Shown here piece by piece: positions 8,607 through 18,840 of a DNA stretch of 64,000 nt. Origin of the DNA: Pectobacterium punjabense (lineage in GTDB: Bacteria; Pseudomonadota; Gammaproteobacteria; Enterobacterales; Enterobacteriaceae). The first letter of the stretch is position 1. Every line of letters starts with the position of its first letter. The position numbers and the translations under genes were made by a program. The notes under the pieces are model-generated. The model was given only the letters and a program-made list of their open reading frames with translations. It was not told where the DNA came from and did not search any database. The stretch lies in contig NZ_CP038498.1 in NCBI RefSeq assembly GCF_012427845.1, positions 1,240,001 to 1,304,000 on the forward strand, in the 5' to 3' direction.

Positions 8607-11600
8607 TCCAGGTACCGTCTGGTTGCACTTGTGCCGTATAGGTTTTTCCGTTCAATATGACGTTGACATCCGTGCCCGGTGCCACGTTGACGGCACCGCC
8701 GCTAATCGTAATGCCGTTTGCCGCTTCCTGCACATTCAGCTGGTTATCCCCGGTGATTGGCGCAATAGACAGCCCGCTCGCATTGGTATTAATCGTGACG
8801 GTACTGCTGGAGGTGGCGGTATTGCCGGAGGCATCACTCACGCTAGCGGTAATGGTCTGGCTGCCATTAACCAGCAGCGCCATATCGGTATCCGAGATCG
8901 TGGTGCTCCAGTTCCCATTTGACAGAACCTGTGCGGTATACGCCTTGCCATTGAGGCTAATCGTCACCGTCTGGCCTTGTTCCACATTTTTACTGGTGCC
9001 GCTAAGTATTTGGCTGACTCGCGCTTCTGCACCGTCAATAATGTTGTTGCCAGCGAAGGTACCAATCGTGATGACGGGTGCATTTAGTGGGTTGGCATCG
9101 ACGCCAATAGTTTGTGTCGTGGTAGTCGTATTGCCTGCGACATCAGTCAGACGTGTCACGATGCTGTAACTGCCATCGGACAAGGTGCTCAGATCGGCAG
9201 ATGGAATACTGATACTCCAGGTGCCGTCATTGCCGACGGTACCGCTGTAGGTTTTTCCGTTCAGCGTTGCCGTCACGGTTTGTCCCGCACTGGAGGGTGA
9301 GGCGGTGCCGGTTAGCGACTGATCGCTCAGTACTTCGGTGCTATTCAGAATGTTGTCGTTGGCAAAACTGGCCGTCGTCAATGTAGGCGGTGTGCGAGCC
9401 ACGGTAACATTGCTGGTTAAGGTACTGCTGTTTCCGGCTGCGTCGCTGACATTAACCTGCAAGGCTGTGGTGCCGTTCGGCAGGTTTTGCAGGTTGTTCA
9501 CAGGCAAAGAAATTGTCCAGTTACCTGCCGCATCAACGATCCCGGTGTACGTCACGCCGCCGAGTACGGCGGTGACGGTTTGCCCTGGTGAGGCGATACC
9601 GGTTGTACCGCTGAGCGTCTGGATAACGCCAGCCTCTGCGGCATTGAGTATACCGTCGCTGAATGGTGTGTTCAGCGTCAGTGTCGGGCTACTGTGGGTG
9701 AATACATCAATGGTACGGCTACCGCTTAATATATTCCCCGCGTTGTCTACCGTGGTAACGGTTAGGGTTGATGAACCGTCGGCCAGCACGCTGACATCCG
9801 CCGCAGACACGGTGATGCTCCAGGAACCGTCTGATTGTATCGCCCCACTGTAGCTTTTCCCGTTCAGCATGATTGTGACGGCGGTGCCAGCAGCCACGTT
9901 CTGGCTGCTGCCGTTGACGGTGAGATCTTGCGTGGCTTCTGCTTGATTCAGTTTGTCATCGCCTGCGACGGTATCGATGGCGATACCGCTCAACGAGGTA
10001 TTCACGGTAATTGTCTGACTGAGCGTTGCCGGGTTACCGCTGAGATCGTTGACGCCAATGGTTACGGTATGGGGGCCTTGTGCCAGATGGATAAGATCGA
10101 CAGACGGCACGCTGACGCGCCATTGACCGTTGCTGTCAACTGTTGTCGTGTAGGTATTATCGCCGAGTGTCACGGTAACGCGCTGCCCCGCTTCGACATT
10201 CAGGCTGCTACCGCTAATGATTTGTGCGACGTTGATTTCACCACCATCGATGATGTTGTTGAGTGCGATGGCGTTGACGGTGAGCAGAGGCAGGTTGGCA
10301 GGATTAGCATCCAGCGTTAACGATCCTGTGCTGGTCGTGCTGTTACCGGATGCCCCGGTCAATGTTGCCGTAACGGTATAACTTCCGTCAGCTAATGCCT
10401 GGAGGTCGGCGGCGGGAATAGGGGTACTCCAACTGCCGTCAGCCTGAATTTGCGCCTGATAATTTTTATTGTTGATAGTGACAATAACGGAGCGTCCGGC
10501 ATCCGCTTGTAGTGCATTACCGGAGATCAATTGATCGTTCAAACTTTCGGCTGCGTTGATGATACCGTCGCTGGTCAGCGGTTTCAGCGTCAGAAGGGGA
10601 CGAACCATATCGACGGTAATATCACGGGTGTTCTCGATGCTGTTGCCTGCGGAATCAGTCGCTTCTACGCGGATGGTTTGTACGCCGGTTAGCAGGGATT
10701 GCAGGTCGGTGGCTGGAAGTGCCGTACTCCAGTTACCCTGGTTATCCACCGTAGCCGTATAGGTTTTGCCGTTCAGCGTGACGATGACGCTTTGGCCTCC
10801 TCCGCTGATTCCGGTTTTCCCTGTCAGGTTCTGCCCGCTGGTCGATTCGATGATATTGAGTATTCCGTCACCGAAAGGCTGGTCAATGGTGGGCTGTGGC
10901 AGATTATTAATGTGGATATCAATATTGCGGCTGGCTGTTACAGGAACATCGCCGGGGTTGGCGACGCTGGCGGTAATGGTCGCTGTGCCATCCGGTAAGG
11001 CGAGCAGATCGCTGCTGCCGATCGTGACGCTCCAACTGCCGTTTGCGGCAATCGTACCCGTGTAGGTTTTGCCATTGAGTGTAACGGTAACGCTTTCTCC
11101 CGTAGTGACGTTGACCGTAGAACCTGAGATGGTTAGTGGTTGTGATGCTTCGAGACGATTGAGCTGATTATCAAGTGCGACAATGCTTATGGAGATACTG
11201 TCATTGCTAATATCGACATCGGACCAGATTTCATGGTTCCCTTCGTTACCAGCCATATCAGTAACTTGCGCAGAGATAGAGACCGTTCCCTCGCTAAGCT
11301 CTGCCATATGCTCAGCCGGAATTTCCACACTCCACTTTCCGTCGTTCTGGATCGCGGCGAAGTAGAACTTTTTGTTGAGGAGAATGGTGGCAATCTGACC
11401 CGTTTCCACATTCAAACTAGAGCCCGTTAACCACTGGCTGACTTTAAGGTCGGCTGCGGTGATCGTGTTATTCTCACCGATGAAAGCGTTCACGAAGATG
11501 GTTGGTTGGAATGCCGGATCGGCGCTAAGCGTAACGGACTTCTCTACGCTAGTCGTGTTCCCGACTGAATCGGTGAGCGAAGCGGATAGCGTGTAGCTGC

Positions 11601-13620
11601 CATCTGCCATACCGCGTAGCGCGGCCGTCGGTAAACTAATACTCCAGTTGCCATTGCTGCCAACAATACCGGTATAAAATTGTCCATCAAAAGCGATAAT
11701 GACGGTGCGGCCCGCTTCGCTCACCGAAGCGGTGCCGTTAACGGTCTGATTACTTTGTGATTCCACCAGATTAATGGTGTCATCACCCGCAATTGTACCG
11801 ATAGTCAGGGTCGGTGCTGTGAAATCGGTATGGCTGACAAACGTATGGCCAGCCTGATTGCCTGCGGCATCCTGTGCGGTGACCAGCAGCGTGTTGTCAC
11901 CTTCTGGTAGCTGCTGAAGATCGGCCGCTGGGACAGTGACTTTCCAGTTGCCTGCCGTATCAACCGTTCCTGTGTAAGATTTACCGCCGAGAGACAAGGT
12001 GACGCTTTGTCCCGTACCGCTGATGCCCGTGTGACCAGTAATCGTCTGGCTGACCAGCGCCTCTGCACCGTTTAGGGAACCATTGCCGAACGGGGGATCA
12101 ATTGTCGGTTGAGGCAGAGTATGAATATGTACACCGAGCGTCTGCGTATCCGTTGCGGCACCGCCAGCCACATTGACGCTGGCGCTGACGGTGGCATTGC
12201 CGTCTGATAGAAGCTGAAGATCGGCACTGGGGATTTGCAGCGTCCAACTGCCGTCAATGGCAACGGTGGTGGTATAATTTTTCCCATTCAGCGTAATGGT
12301 AACCGTCTGTCCCACAGGAACATTGGCGGTATTGCCGCTGATCGCCAGCGGCTGGAGCGATTCTGCCCGGTTTAACAGGTTATCGCTGGCGATGATGTTG
12401 ATGGCAATACTGTCGCCAGATTTATCGACGCTGATATCTCGGCTTCCGCTTGCTCCGTTGCCTGCTTTGTTGCTTACACTGGCGCTAATACTGTGTGCAC
12501 CGTCTGCCAGTAGGGCGATATCCGCAGTTGAAACATTGATGCTCCAAACTCCCCCGGATTGCACGGTAGCAAGATAGGTTTTTCCATTTAGGCTAATGGT
12601 AACAACTTGTCCAGCCTCAACGTTGACTGTTGTTCCGCTTAACTGCTGGTTGACTTTGGCTTCCGCGCCGTCAATAACGTTGTCGTCTGCGAAGTTATTG
12701 ATGCTGATAGTTGGGGCTGTGGTTGTACCGCTGTCAATGGTGAGCGGGCGGGTAACCGTTGTACTGTTGCCTGCGGCATCAGTCAGCGTAACGGTCAGAT
12801 TCTGGCTACCGTCAGCGATAGCCACTAGATCGGCCGTTGGCAGAGTGACACTCCAGTTTCCGTCGCTGCCGACGGTGGCGGTGTAGGGTTTGTTATTCAG
12901 CGTAACGGTGACTGGGCGGCCAGCTTCGCTCAGTGATGCCGTTCCACTGATGACTTGATCGACCGCCAGTTCCGCGCCGTTGAGGATATTGTCCTGTGCG
13001 ATAGCGGAGACAGTGAGCGTGGGAGGGATAGTATCCACGCTGATATTCTGCGTCAGAATGGTTTCGTTGCCTGCAATATCGCGGACAACAACCTCCAGTA
13101 CGCTAACGTTGTCCGATGGCAGGTTTTGCAGCACGTCTTTAGGGATCGTAACCGTCCAGTGTCCGTTGGTATCTACCGTTCCGGCAACGTAATACCCGCC
13201 AATCGTCAGGCTGACGGTTTGACCCCTGCCGCTAATTCCGGTTTCTCCACTGATTATCTGATCCTGCGCCGCTTCGGCTGCGTTTACGACGCCGTCGCTG
13301 AACGGCGGGGTCAGTGTGATGGACGGAAGCGTGTTGATGTGCACATCCAGCGTATGGTTGACGGTAACGGTATTACCACTGATTCCTTCTACGCTGGCAG
13401 TAATGGTGTTACTGCCGTCTGACAGTTGAAGCAGGTCGGCACTGGGAATGTTCACCGACCATGTGCCGTCTGTCCCCGTTGTTGCGGTATAGGTTTGTAT
13501 CGTCCCTGCGACGTTGAGACTGACGGTAACGGTTTGACCTGCGGCAACGTTAGCAGTCGTCCCGCTGACCGTCAGTGGCTGTCCCGCTTCCAGGGCATTC
13601 AAGCGATCATCTGTTGAGAC
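7530..13620 (-). repeat. Five tandem copies of a four-domain (about 1.21 kb) super-repeat
   Basis: Domains 4-23 fall into four classes in fixed order. Class A has (A/G)QPLTISGTT.NV..GQ, class B has PF.DG.LN..EA with TGISG.GQ, class C has SGTAS.SEAGR, and class D has SGSS.NVE.GQ. Linkers are class-specific: A to B H(I/T)(H/N)..P, B to C D..PPTLT, C to D D.(N/D)P...P, D to A ...S..I.I. The class A starts lie near 13605, 12385, 11168, 9955 and 8748, and the next equivalent point is near 7520, so the period is 1207-1228 bp. Confidence 0.8.
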
Positions 13621-15075
13621 GATGCTGATGTTGACCGCTTCGGCGCTGGTGTCTACCGTAATGGTTTGTGACGGTAGTGTGGTGGTGTTGCCGGCTTTGT
13701 CCGTCAGCGACGCTACCAGACTGTAGGTGCCGTTGGTCAGCGTTTGGATATCGCCGGAAGGAATGAAAACGCTCCACGCGCCGTCGCTCTCTACGGTGGT
13801 CGTGTAGGTGATGCCGTTGAGTGTGACTGTCACGGTCTGTCCTACATCCGATAGAGAAGCCGTACCGGAGACAAACTGTGAGGATTGCAGTTCGTCGGCG
13901 GTGAGCAAATTGTTTCCAGTAAACGGTGACAGAGAGAGTTCCGGCGGTGTGGTGTCGACAATAATGGTGCGGTTGACCACGGTAATATTGCCGGCGTTAT
14001 CGGTAACCGTGAACGACAGAGCATGTTCGCCTTCGCTCAGCGCACGTAGGTCCGCAGCAGGAACGGTTAATGTCCAGTTACCCGCAGCATTAATAGTGGT
14101 GCTATAGGTTTTGCCATTCAGCGAGATAGTGACATTCTGGCCCACTTCACCCGTTCCGTTAAGAATCTGACCGTTTGCCAGTTCTCCTACGGTGAGGTAG
14201 TTATCTCCCGTAAATTTATCGACGGTTAAATGCGGAGGCAGGGTATCAATAGTGAGATCGAGGATTTTTTCGTGGATGATACCATTCGCGCCTGGCACGC
14301 TTACTTTTAATGCATAAATGCCGTCTTCCAGTCCGGTAAACGCATCTGCTGGCAGAGTAAATTGCCAACTGCCGTCGGCGGCAATAGTCGTAGTGTAAAC
14401 CACGCCGTTCAACGTGATGGTGACGATTTGCCCCGCGCTGACGCCAGTGGTTTTCCCGCTGAGGATATGAGGTAGGCCAATTTCTGTACGGTTCAGCCCG
14501 TTATTGCCAGCGAAGGCATCAATAGTTAAAGGTTCTGGCTGCGGTGGCGGTGTGGTGGTGTCGTCATTACTCGACGATGCCACGGCGACGGCGACCCCTG
14601 CGACAGCGGCTCCGCCGAGAGCGACAGCGCCCAGAACGCTGCCCAGCGTAGCTGTTGATAGCGTGCTGGCGGTACTGCCAATCAGTAATGATGTCATATC
14701 GCCCAGTGCGGCGTATTCTGGCGTAAGGGCAATGGCTTCTCCGGCTAGCGCCGCGCCTTCTGCGGCTGCCGCGCCGGAGAACTGGGCGTGGATCAGTCGA
14801 GTTCCATCATCAAAAACCAGCTCACTGTGATAGCCCGCAGCATCCAGGGTGAAGAAGCTCTCATAACGGACGGTGGTACCGTCTTTCATGTGCAAGATAA
14901 GATCGTTGCCAACACGCTCATAGCGAGACACCATATCTGGTGTGCCATGAATCCGGACAGTGCTGCTTTCCAGCAGTTCGACGTGTGTTGCTCCTTGAGG
15001 AACCGCACTGATGAACTGACCACCATGACGTGACAGGATATTTGCATTTCCCGCAATAACATTCATATCTGACAT
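8521..15075 (-). CDS. Giant BapA-like type I secreted adhesin, N-terminal part
   Basis: The ATG at 15075 has a GAGG-like ribosome-binding site. The 2184-residue frame opens with a BapA-type prefix domain (about residues 1-120, with repeated VELLESSTVRIHG-like strands). An Ala/Gly-rich hydrophobic stretch follows (about residues 140-167), then an acidic and Pro-rich linker (DDTTTPPPQPEP). Domains 1-19 and most of domain 20 of the Ig-like array come next. The last 23 or so residues (from LHRPESVGRW onward) are out of frame. They contain the only cysteines of the protein, which marks the shift at 8592-8595. Removing one base there joins this frame to 447-8606 and gives 4876 codons including stop. 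The product would be exported by a type I system and held at the surface by the N-terminal domain; this is family inference. Confidence 0.8.
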   Translation of the reverse strand: MSDMNVIAGNANILSRHGGQFISAVPQGATHVELLESSTVRIHGTPDMVSRYERVGNDLILHMKDGTTVRYESFFTLDAAGYHSELVFDDGTRLIHAQFSGAAAAEGAALAGEAIALTPEYAALGDMTSLLIGSTASTLSTATLGSVLGAVALGGAAVAGVAVAVASSSNDDTTTPPPQPEPLTIDAFAGNNGLNRTEIGLPHILSGKTTGVSAGQIVTITLNGVVYTTTIAADGSWQFTLPADAFTGLEDGIYALKVSVPGANGIIHEKILDLTIDTLPPHLTVDKFTGDNYLTVGELANGQILNGTGEVGQNVTISLNGKTYSTTINAAGNWTLTVPAADLRALSEGEHALSFTVTDNAGNITVVNRTIIVDTTPPELSLSPFTGNNLLTADELQSSQFVSGTASLSDVGQTVTVTLNGITYTTTVESDGAWSVFIPSGDIQTLTNGTYSLVASLTDKAGNTTTLPSQTITVDTSAEAVNISIVSTDDRLNALEAGQPLTVSGTTANVAAGQTVTVSLNVAGTIQTYTATTGTDGTWSVNIPSADLLQLSDGSNTITASVEGISGNTVTVNHTLDVHINTLPSITLTPPFSDGVVNAAEAAQDQIISGETGISGRGQTVSLTIGGYYVAGTVDTNGHWTVTIPKDVLQNLPSDNVSVLEVVVRDIAGNETILTQNISVDTIPPTLTVSAIAQDNILNGAELAVDQVISGTASLSEAGRPVTVTLNNKPYTATVGSDGNWSVTLPTADLVAIADGSQNLTVTLTDAAGNSTTVTRPLTIDSGTTTAPTISINNFADDNVIDGAEAKVNQQLSGTTVNVEAGQVVTISLNGKTYLATVQSGGVWSINVSTADIALLADGAHSISASVSNKAGNGASGSRDISVDKSGDSIAINIIASDNLLNRAESLQPLAISGNTANVPVGQTVTITLNGKNYTTTVAIDGSWTLQIPSADLQLLSDGNATVSASVNVAGGAATDTQTLGVHIHTLPQPTIDPPFGNGSLNGAEALVSQTITGHTGISGTGQSVTLSLGGKSYTGTVDTAGNWKVTVPAADLQQLPEGDNTLLVTAQDAAGNQAGHTFVSHTDFTAPTLTIGTIAGDDTINLVESQSNQTVNGTASVSEAGRTVIIAFDGQFYTGIVGSNGNWSISLPTAALRGMADGSYTLSASLTDSVGNTTSVEKSVTLSADPAFQPTIFVNAFIGENNTITAADLKVSQWLTGSSLNVETGQIATILLNKKFYFAAIQNDGKWSVEIPAEHMAELSEGTVSISAQVTDMAGNEGNHEIWSDVDISNDSISISIVALDNQLNRLEASQPLTISGSTVNVTTGESVTVTLNGKTYTGTIAANGSWSVTIGSSDLLALPDGTATITASVANPGDVPVTASRNIDIHINNLPQPTIDQPFGDGILNIIESTSGQNLTGKTGISGGGQSVIVTLNGKTYTATVDNQGNWSTALPATDLQSLLTGVQTIRVEATDSAGNSIENTRDITVDMVRPLLTLKPLTSDGIINAAESLNDQLISGNALQADAGRSVIVTINNKNYQAQIQADGSWSTPIPAADLQALADGSYTVTATLTGASGNSTTSTGSLTLDANPANLPLLTVNAIALNNIIDGGEINVAQIISGSSLNVEAGQRVTVTLGDNTYTTTVDSNGQWRVSVPSVDLIHLAQGPHTVTIGVNDLSGNPATLSQTITVNTSLSGIAIDTVAGDDKLNQAEATQDLTVNGSSQNVAAGTAVTIMLNGKSYSGAIQSDGSWSITVSAADVSVLADGSSTLTVTTVDNAGNILSGSRTIDVFTHSSPTLTLNTPFSDGILNAAEAGVIQTLSGTTGIASPGQTVTAVLGGVTYTGIVDAAGNWTISLPVNNLQNLPNGTTALQVNVSDAAGNSSTLTSNVTVARTPPTLTTASFANDNILNSTEVLSDQSLTGTASPSSAGQTVTATLNGKTYSGTVGNDGTWSISIPSADLSTLSDGSYSIVTRLTDVAGNTTTTTQTIGVDANPLNAPVITIGTFAGNNIIDGAEARVSQILSGTSKNVEQGQTVTISLNGKAYTAQVLSNGNWSTTISDTDMALLVNGSQTITASVSDASGNTATSSSTVTINTNASGLSIAPITGDNQLNVQEAANGITISGGAVNVAPGTDVNVILNGKTYTAQVQPDGTWSAGIPLHRPESVGRWCHHGECHRCRSGR
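8592..8595 (-). other. One-base frameshift site in the adhesin gene
   Basis: On the coding strand the frame reads GGT ATT CCC C; dropping one C of the four gives GGT ATT CCC TCC ATC GAC. That restores GTWSAGIPSIDLKALGDG, matching the equivalent class A domains (for example SVNIPSADLLQLSDG). The tract is short (4 bases), so this may be a sequencing error, a true mutation or a rare slippage site. Confidence 0.85.
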
Positions 15076-15783
15076 GAAATAGCCTCTTACTTATCTGCAA
15101 CCATCGTCTGAATACTTCTCCCGGCAGATCGAGTGCTGTGTGGAGAGGTACGGGTATATGCGCAACCAAAAAGAGGAGCGCTAAATCTGACCTGGTTTAG
15201 AAAAAAATAGTAAGAATGGCTAAATTGAGTCGTGCTTCATCCCCTTTCCATGGGGAATTTATACGGTATAAGACTTGTCCGATTCTTGATATTTATAGGT
15301 GTGGCTTAGCTAAAAATCCAATTTTTTTGAAATGTTTTGAAAATAAAAATCATGACAATATTCTTACGTATTAAATGGCTTAGCGGACTCATACCCTTAC
15401 TTAACCATTACTACGATAATTATAATGTTAAATTACCATCACTTAGCGTTATGGATGTTGCGGCGCGACGTTTTTTGCGCAAGTTTGAGTAAAACAAGGC
15501 AAGGTACTCACTACGAAGATTGTGATTTTATTTGTATTTATTGTATCAGTTTGTGTTTGTTGTTTTTTTGCGATGGGATATGAATGTTATCGATGGTAAC
15601 TATGGGAAATTATAAAAAATTATGATTATTCATCATGGTTGCTAATGGGGCTATCGGTGGCACTGGGCTCGTGTTTGAGGATGTTGAGTTTGGTATCGGG
15701 TTGGATATGAGAATTATTCTTGATATCACGGGTATCCCTATTACACTGCGGGCAATGGTTTTCATGATAGAGATTAGGTTGTT
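15076..15783. other. AT-rich divergent intergenic region between adhesin and yojI
   Basis: This 0.7-kb gap separates the divergently transcribed adhesin and yojI and should hold both promoters. It is markedly AT-rich compared with its neighbours, which often goes with H-NS binding. A 46-codon ORF (15352-15492, plus strand) and a 70-codon ORF (15635-15847, overlapping the yojI start) are open, but neither has a ribosome-binding site or a recognisable product. I cannot assign anything else here. Confidence 0.5.
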
Positions 15784-17430
15784 ATGGAGTTGCTCCGCAT
15801 TGTTTATCAACAATATCGCTGGCCATTTCTTGCCGTTATCATTTTAAGTTTGCTGAGTGCCGCATTGGGTATTGGGTTGATTGCTTTTATCAATCTGCAA
15901 TTGATTGAAACGGTCAATCAATCATTAAGCGTATTGCCGCAATTTCTGGGGTTGCTGCTGCTTTTGATGGGCGTGACATTGGTGTCTCAACTGGCGTTGA
16001 CCACGCTCGGACACCATTTCGTTTATCGTCTTCGTGGGCAGTTCATCAAGCGTATTCTGGATACTAACATTGCGCGCATTGAGCAGATTGGCAGTGCCCA
16101 GTTACTCGCCAGCTTGTCCAGTGATATCCGTAATATCACCATCGCGTTTGTACGACTGCCGGAGTTGATTCAGGGCATTGTGCTTACGATCGGCTCAGCG
16201 GCTTATCTGGCGTGGCTCTCTCCCAAAATGCTGGTGGTGACGTCCGTCTGGATTGCGGTAACCCTTTGGGGCGGATTTATGCTGGTGTCGCGCGTCTACC
16301 GTCATCTTACTCAGGTTCGGGAAGCGGAAGACCGCCTCCAGAAAGATTACGAAACCGTGATTAACGGACGTAAGGAACTGACGCTCAATCGGGAACGGGC
16401 ACAGAAACTGTATGAAGACGTTTATCAGGCCAATGCGCAGGATTATCGACAGAATGTTATTCGCGCCGATACCTTCCATCTCAGTGCAGTGAACTGGTCA
16501 AATATTATGATGCTGGGCGTGATTGGTGCTGTCTTTTTCATGGCAAACAATCTCGGCTGGGCAGATACCAATATTGCCGCGACGTATTCACTCACGCTGC
16601 TTTTTTTACGGACACCGATGCTGCAAGCCGTTGGCGCACTACCCACGTTACTGAGTGCACAAGTCGCGTTTAATAAGTTGAAACGTCTTGATCTGGCTGG
16701 CTATCAGGCATCTTTTTCTTCTGCGATAGCTCCAACTGACTGGCACACGCTGGAACTGCGTGATGTGGTATTTCGCTATGACGATTCCAGATTTGAAATT
16801 GGGCCAATCAATCTGCTGATAAAGCGTGGTGAACTGGTATTTCTGATTGGTGGGAACGGGAGTGGGAAATCTACGCTGGCGATGCTGCTGACTGGGCTTT
16901 ATACCCCCGTTTCCGGTACGTTATTGCTGGATGACCGTCCGGTTACGGGAGAAACGCGAGGGGACTATCAAAAGCTATTTTCTGCCATTTTCACCGATTT
17001 CCACCTGTTCGGGCAGATGATAGGGCCTCAGGGAACGGAGCCTGATACGACACTGGTTGATGGGTGGCTTGATCGCTTAAATATGCGGCATAAATTGACG
17101 CTGGAGAATCATCAGGTGATGAATTTACAGCTCTCACAGGGACAACGTAAGCGTGTGGCACTCTTGTTAGCTGTCGCTGAACAGCGGGACATCTTACTGC
17201 TAGATGAATGGGCTGCCGATCAGGACCCGCAATTTCGTCGCGTATTCTACCTTGAGCTGTTACCGCAGTTGCGTGCATTGGGGAAAACGATTGTGGCGAT
17301 TAGCCATGACGATCACTACTTTGAACACGCCGATCGCCTGCTTGAAATGCATCAGGGTACGCTGTCAGAACTGACGGGGACAGCGCGTGAACAGGCCTCG
17401 CAGGATGCCGTTGCACAGATTAGCCGCTAG
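15784..17430 (+). CDS. yojI: YojI-type multidrug/microcin ABC exporter (fused permease and ATPase)
   Basis: The 548-residue protein has an N-terminal six-helix membrane region (about residues 1-310) and a C-terminal ATPase. Walker A is GGNGSGKST near residue 356, the ABC signature is LSQGQRKRV near 450, Walker B is [13 protein letters not shown] near 470-482, and the switch histidine is in AISHDDHY. Length and sequence closely follow E. coli YojI from memory (547 residues; MELL..V..QYRWPF start; [18 protein letters not shown]), which exports microcin J25 with TolC. The cyclic-peptide exporter SyrD/PvdE branch is the nearest wider family. The ATG is preceded by an AGATTAGG-like site. The gene stands alone, divergent from the adhesin. 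Substrate here is unknown; no peptide synthetase or precursor gene is nearby. Confidence 0.9.
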   Translation: MELLRIVYQQYRWPFLAVIILSLLSAALGIGLIAFINLQLIETVNQSLSVLPQFLGLLLLLMGVTLVSQLALTTLGHHFVYRLRGQFIKRILDTNIARIEQIGSAQLLASLSSDIRNITIAFVRLPELIQGIVLTIGSAAYLAWLSPKMLVVTSVWIAVTLWGGFMLVSRVYRHLTQVREAEDRLQKDYETVINGRKELTLNRERAQKLYEDVYQANAQDYRQNVIRADTFHLSAVNWSNIMMLGVIGAVFFMANNLGWADTNIAATYSLTLLFLRTPMLQAVGALPTLLSAQVAFNKLKRLDLAGYQASFSSAIAPTDWHTLELRDVVFRYDDSRFEIGPINLLIKRGELVFLIGGNGSGKSTLAMLLTGLYTPVSGTLLLDDRPVTGETRGDYQKLFSAIFTDFHLFGQMIGPQGTEPDTTLVDGWLDRLNMRHKLTLENHQVMNLQLSQGQRKRVALLLAVAEQRDILLLDEWAADQDPQFRRVFYLELLPQLRALGKTIVAISHDDHYFEHADRLLEMHQGTLSELTGTAREQASQDAVAQISR

Positions 17431-17530
17431 CGCCAATCTAGGCAGCCTCGCGTCGTGCTGTGACCGCTAGCGTGAAGTCTGACTGGCATATATTAATTCG
17501 TTGAATTCTGGGGCATTATAAGCGCCAATG

Positions 17531-17597
17531 TTGGCAGGCTGCCAACAGAGTGAGTGTTTTTTTACTTACAGATCAGATACCTGACGTTTCTGATCTG
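17531..17597 (+). promoter_or_regulatory. Two dyads in the ansB upstream region
   Basis: TTGGCAG-G-CTGCCAA (17531-17545) is a 7-bp-arm dyad of operator type. At 17569-17597 lies CAGATCAGA...TCTGATCTG, 9-bp perfect arms with an 11-base loop, ending 29 bases before the ansB start. A T7 run lies between them (17557-17563). The first could be an operator and the second a leader hairpin or the end of yojI transcription. No clear CRP or FNR site was found. Confidence 0.4.
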
Positions 17598-17626
17598 CCA
17601 CTTAACTCAATAAGTTGGTATAGGTT

Positions 17627-18676
17627 ATGAAAAGGATGTTTAACGCATTATTCGTTGTTGTTTTTGTTTGTTTTTCGTCTCTGGCGAATGCGGCAGAAAA
17701 TTTACCTAACATTGTCATTCTGGCAACGGGCGGTACGATTGCGGGGTCCGCAGCGGCCAATACGCAAACCACTGGATATAAAGCAGGGGCATTGGGCGTA
17801 GAGACGCTGATTCAAGCAGTACCAGAGCTGAAAACGCTTGCCAATATCTCAGGTGAGCAGGTTGCTAGCATCGGTAGTGAAAATATGACCAGCGATGTTC
17901 TGCTGAAGCTGAGTAAACGCGTGAACGAACTGCTGGCACGCAGCGATGTCGATGGCGTGGTGATTACGCACGGTACGGATACGCTCGATGAATCTCCTTA
18001 TTTTCTGAACCTGACGGTGAAAAGCGACAAACCGGTAGTCTTTGCCGCTGCAATGCGTCCGGCAACGGCAATCAGCGCTGACGGCCCGATGAACCTGTAC
18101 GGCGCAGTAAAAGTGGCAGCGGATAAAAACTCCCGTGGCCGTGGAGTGCTGGTGGTGCTGAACGATCGTATCGGTTCTGCCCGTTTCATCAGCAAAACCA
18201 ACGCTTCTACGCTGGATACGTTTAAAGCGCCAGAAGAAGGTTATCTCGGCGTGATTATCGGTGACAAAGTTTACTACCAGACGCGTCTGGATAAAATTCA
18301 CACCACGCGTTCTGTGTTTGACGTGACCAACATCGATAAATTGCCTGCTGTCGATATTATTTATGGCTATCAGGACGATCCAGAATATATGTATGACGCC
18401 TCCATTAAACATGGCGTAAAAGGCATCGTATATGCGGGTATGGGGGCAGGTAGCGTATCCACGCGTGGCGATGCTGGCATCCGTAAAGCGGAAAGCAAAG
18501 GCGTGGTTGTTGTGCGTTCCAGCCGTACTGGCAGCGGTATCGTACCACCGGATGCAGGCCAACCTGGTCTGGTTGCCGATTCTCTGAGCCCGGCAAAATC
18601 ACGTATTCTGCTGATGTTGGCACTGACGAAAACGACGAACCCAACCGTGATTCAGGATTACTTCCACGCTTATTAA
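17627..18676 (+). CDS. ansB: L-asparaginase II, periplasmic
   Basis: This type II asparaginase hydrolyses L-asparagine, and usually some glutamine, to aspartate and ammonia in the periplasm. The 349-residue precursor has a signal peptide (hydrophobic core at residues 7-19, cleavage after ANA at 22), leaving 327 residues, the length of the Erwinia enzymes. The nucleophile Thr37 sits in TGGTIAG. The flexible-loop tyrosine is in TTGYKAG, the substrate serine in GSENM, and the second catalytic triad Thr-Asp in THGTDT. The C-terminus VIQDYFHAY is nearly that of the Erwinia therapeutic enzymes. The ATG follows TATAGG weakly. It is a single-gene unit closed by a terminator at 18702-18729. Confidence 0.96.
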   Translation: MKRMFNALFVVVFVCFSSLANAAENLPNIVILATGGTIAGSAAANTQTTGYKAGALGVETLIQAVPELKTLANISGEQVASIGSENMTSDVLLKLSKRVNELLARSDVDGVVITHGTDTLDESPYFLNLTVKSDKPVVFAAAMRPATAISADGPMNLYGAVKVAADKNSRGRGVLVVLNDRIGSARFISKTNASTLDTFKAPEEGYLGVIIGDKVYYQTRLDKIHTTRSVFDVTNIDKLPAVDIIYGYQDDPEYMYDASIKHGVKGIVYAGMGAGSVSTRGDAGIRKAESKGVVVVRSSRTGSGIVPPDAGQPGLVADSLSPAKSRILLMLALTKTTNPTVIQDYFHAY

Positions 18677-18701
18677 TCGGCTGAGCGGTTTTTAGTGTGA
18701 T

Positions 18702-18729
18702 AGCCCCGCCTTTAAACGCGGGGCTTTTT
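18702..18729 (+). terminator. Rho-independent terminator of ansB
   Basis: An 8-bp GC-rich stem (AGCCCCGC / GCGGGGCT) with an 8-base loop is followed by TTTTT. It lies 26 bases after the ansB stop. Confidence 0.9.
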
Positions 18730-18840
18730 GCTTCTGTTCATTTCAGCTTTTCGTTCCCACTGAGAAGTCACTTCCCTCTCTGTCGATTTTATCGGTATGA
18801 TTCAGTCCACGACAAAGTAGGTAATCACCCCATTATCTTT

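Larger units (their letters stand above)
1115..14530 (-). repeat. Array of 44 Ig-like domains encoded in the adhesin
   Basis: I counted 44 domain starts by the motif (D/G)(D/N/G).(L/I)(N/D)..(E/D)A followed by .ISG.: 19 full domains plus a split domain 20 in the first frame, and 24 more in the second. The unit is about 98 residues (290-310 bp). Domains 39, 40, 42 and 43 share LFGGDGxLNxxEA and look like a separate, more recent single-domain expansion. Acidic residues at the domain junctions suggest calcium-stiffened linkers, an inference from BapA/SiiE-type proteins. Confidence 0.85.

Noticed and set aside
447..15075. Regularly spaced repeats as a possible CRISPR-like or satellite array
   Set aside because: The period is about 300 bp, the repeats are diverged and they are coding, with protein-level conservation. 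They are domain duplications.
15635..15847. 70-codon ORF upstream of and overlapping yojI
   Set aside because: It has no ribosome-binding site, no recognised motif, and overlaps the well-supported yojI start. It could be a decayed reading frame, but I cannot support a gene.
17849..18562. 237-codon ORF antisense to ansB
   Set aside because: It is a shadow frame rich in His, Arg and Thr with no start signal, and it lies wholly inside a clear asparaginase gene.
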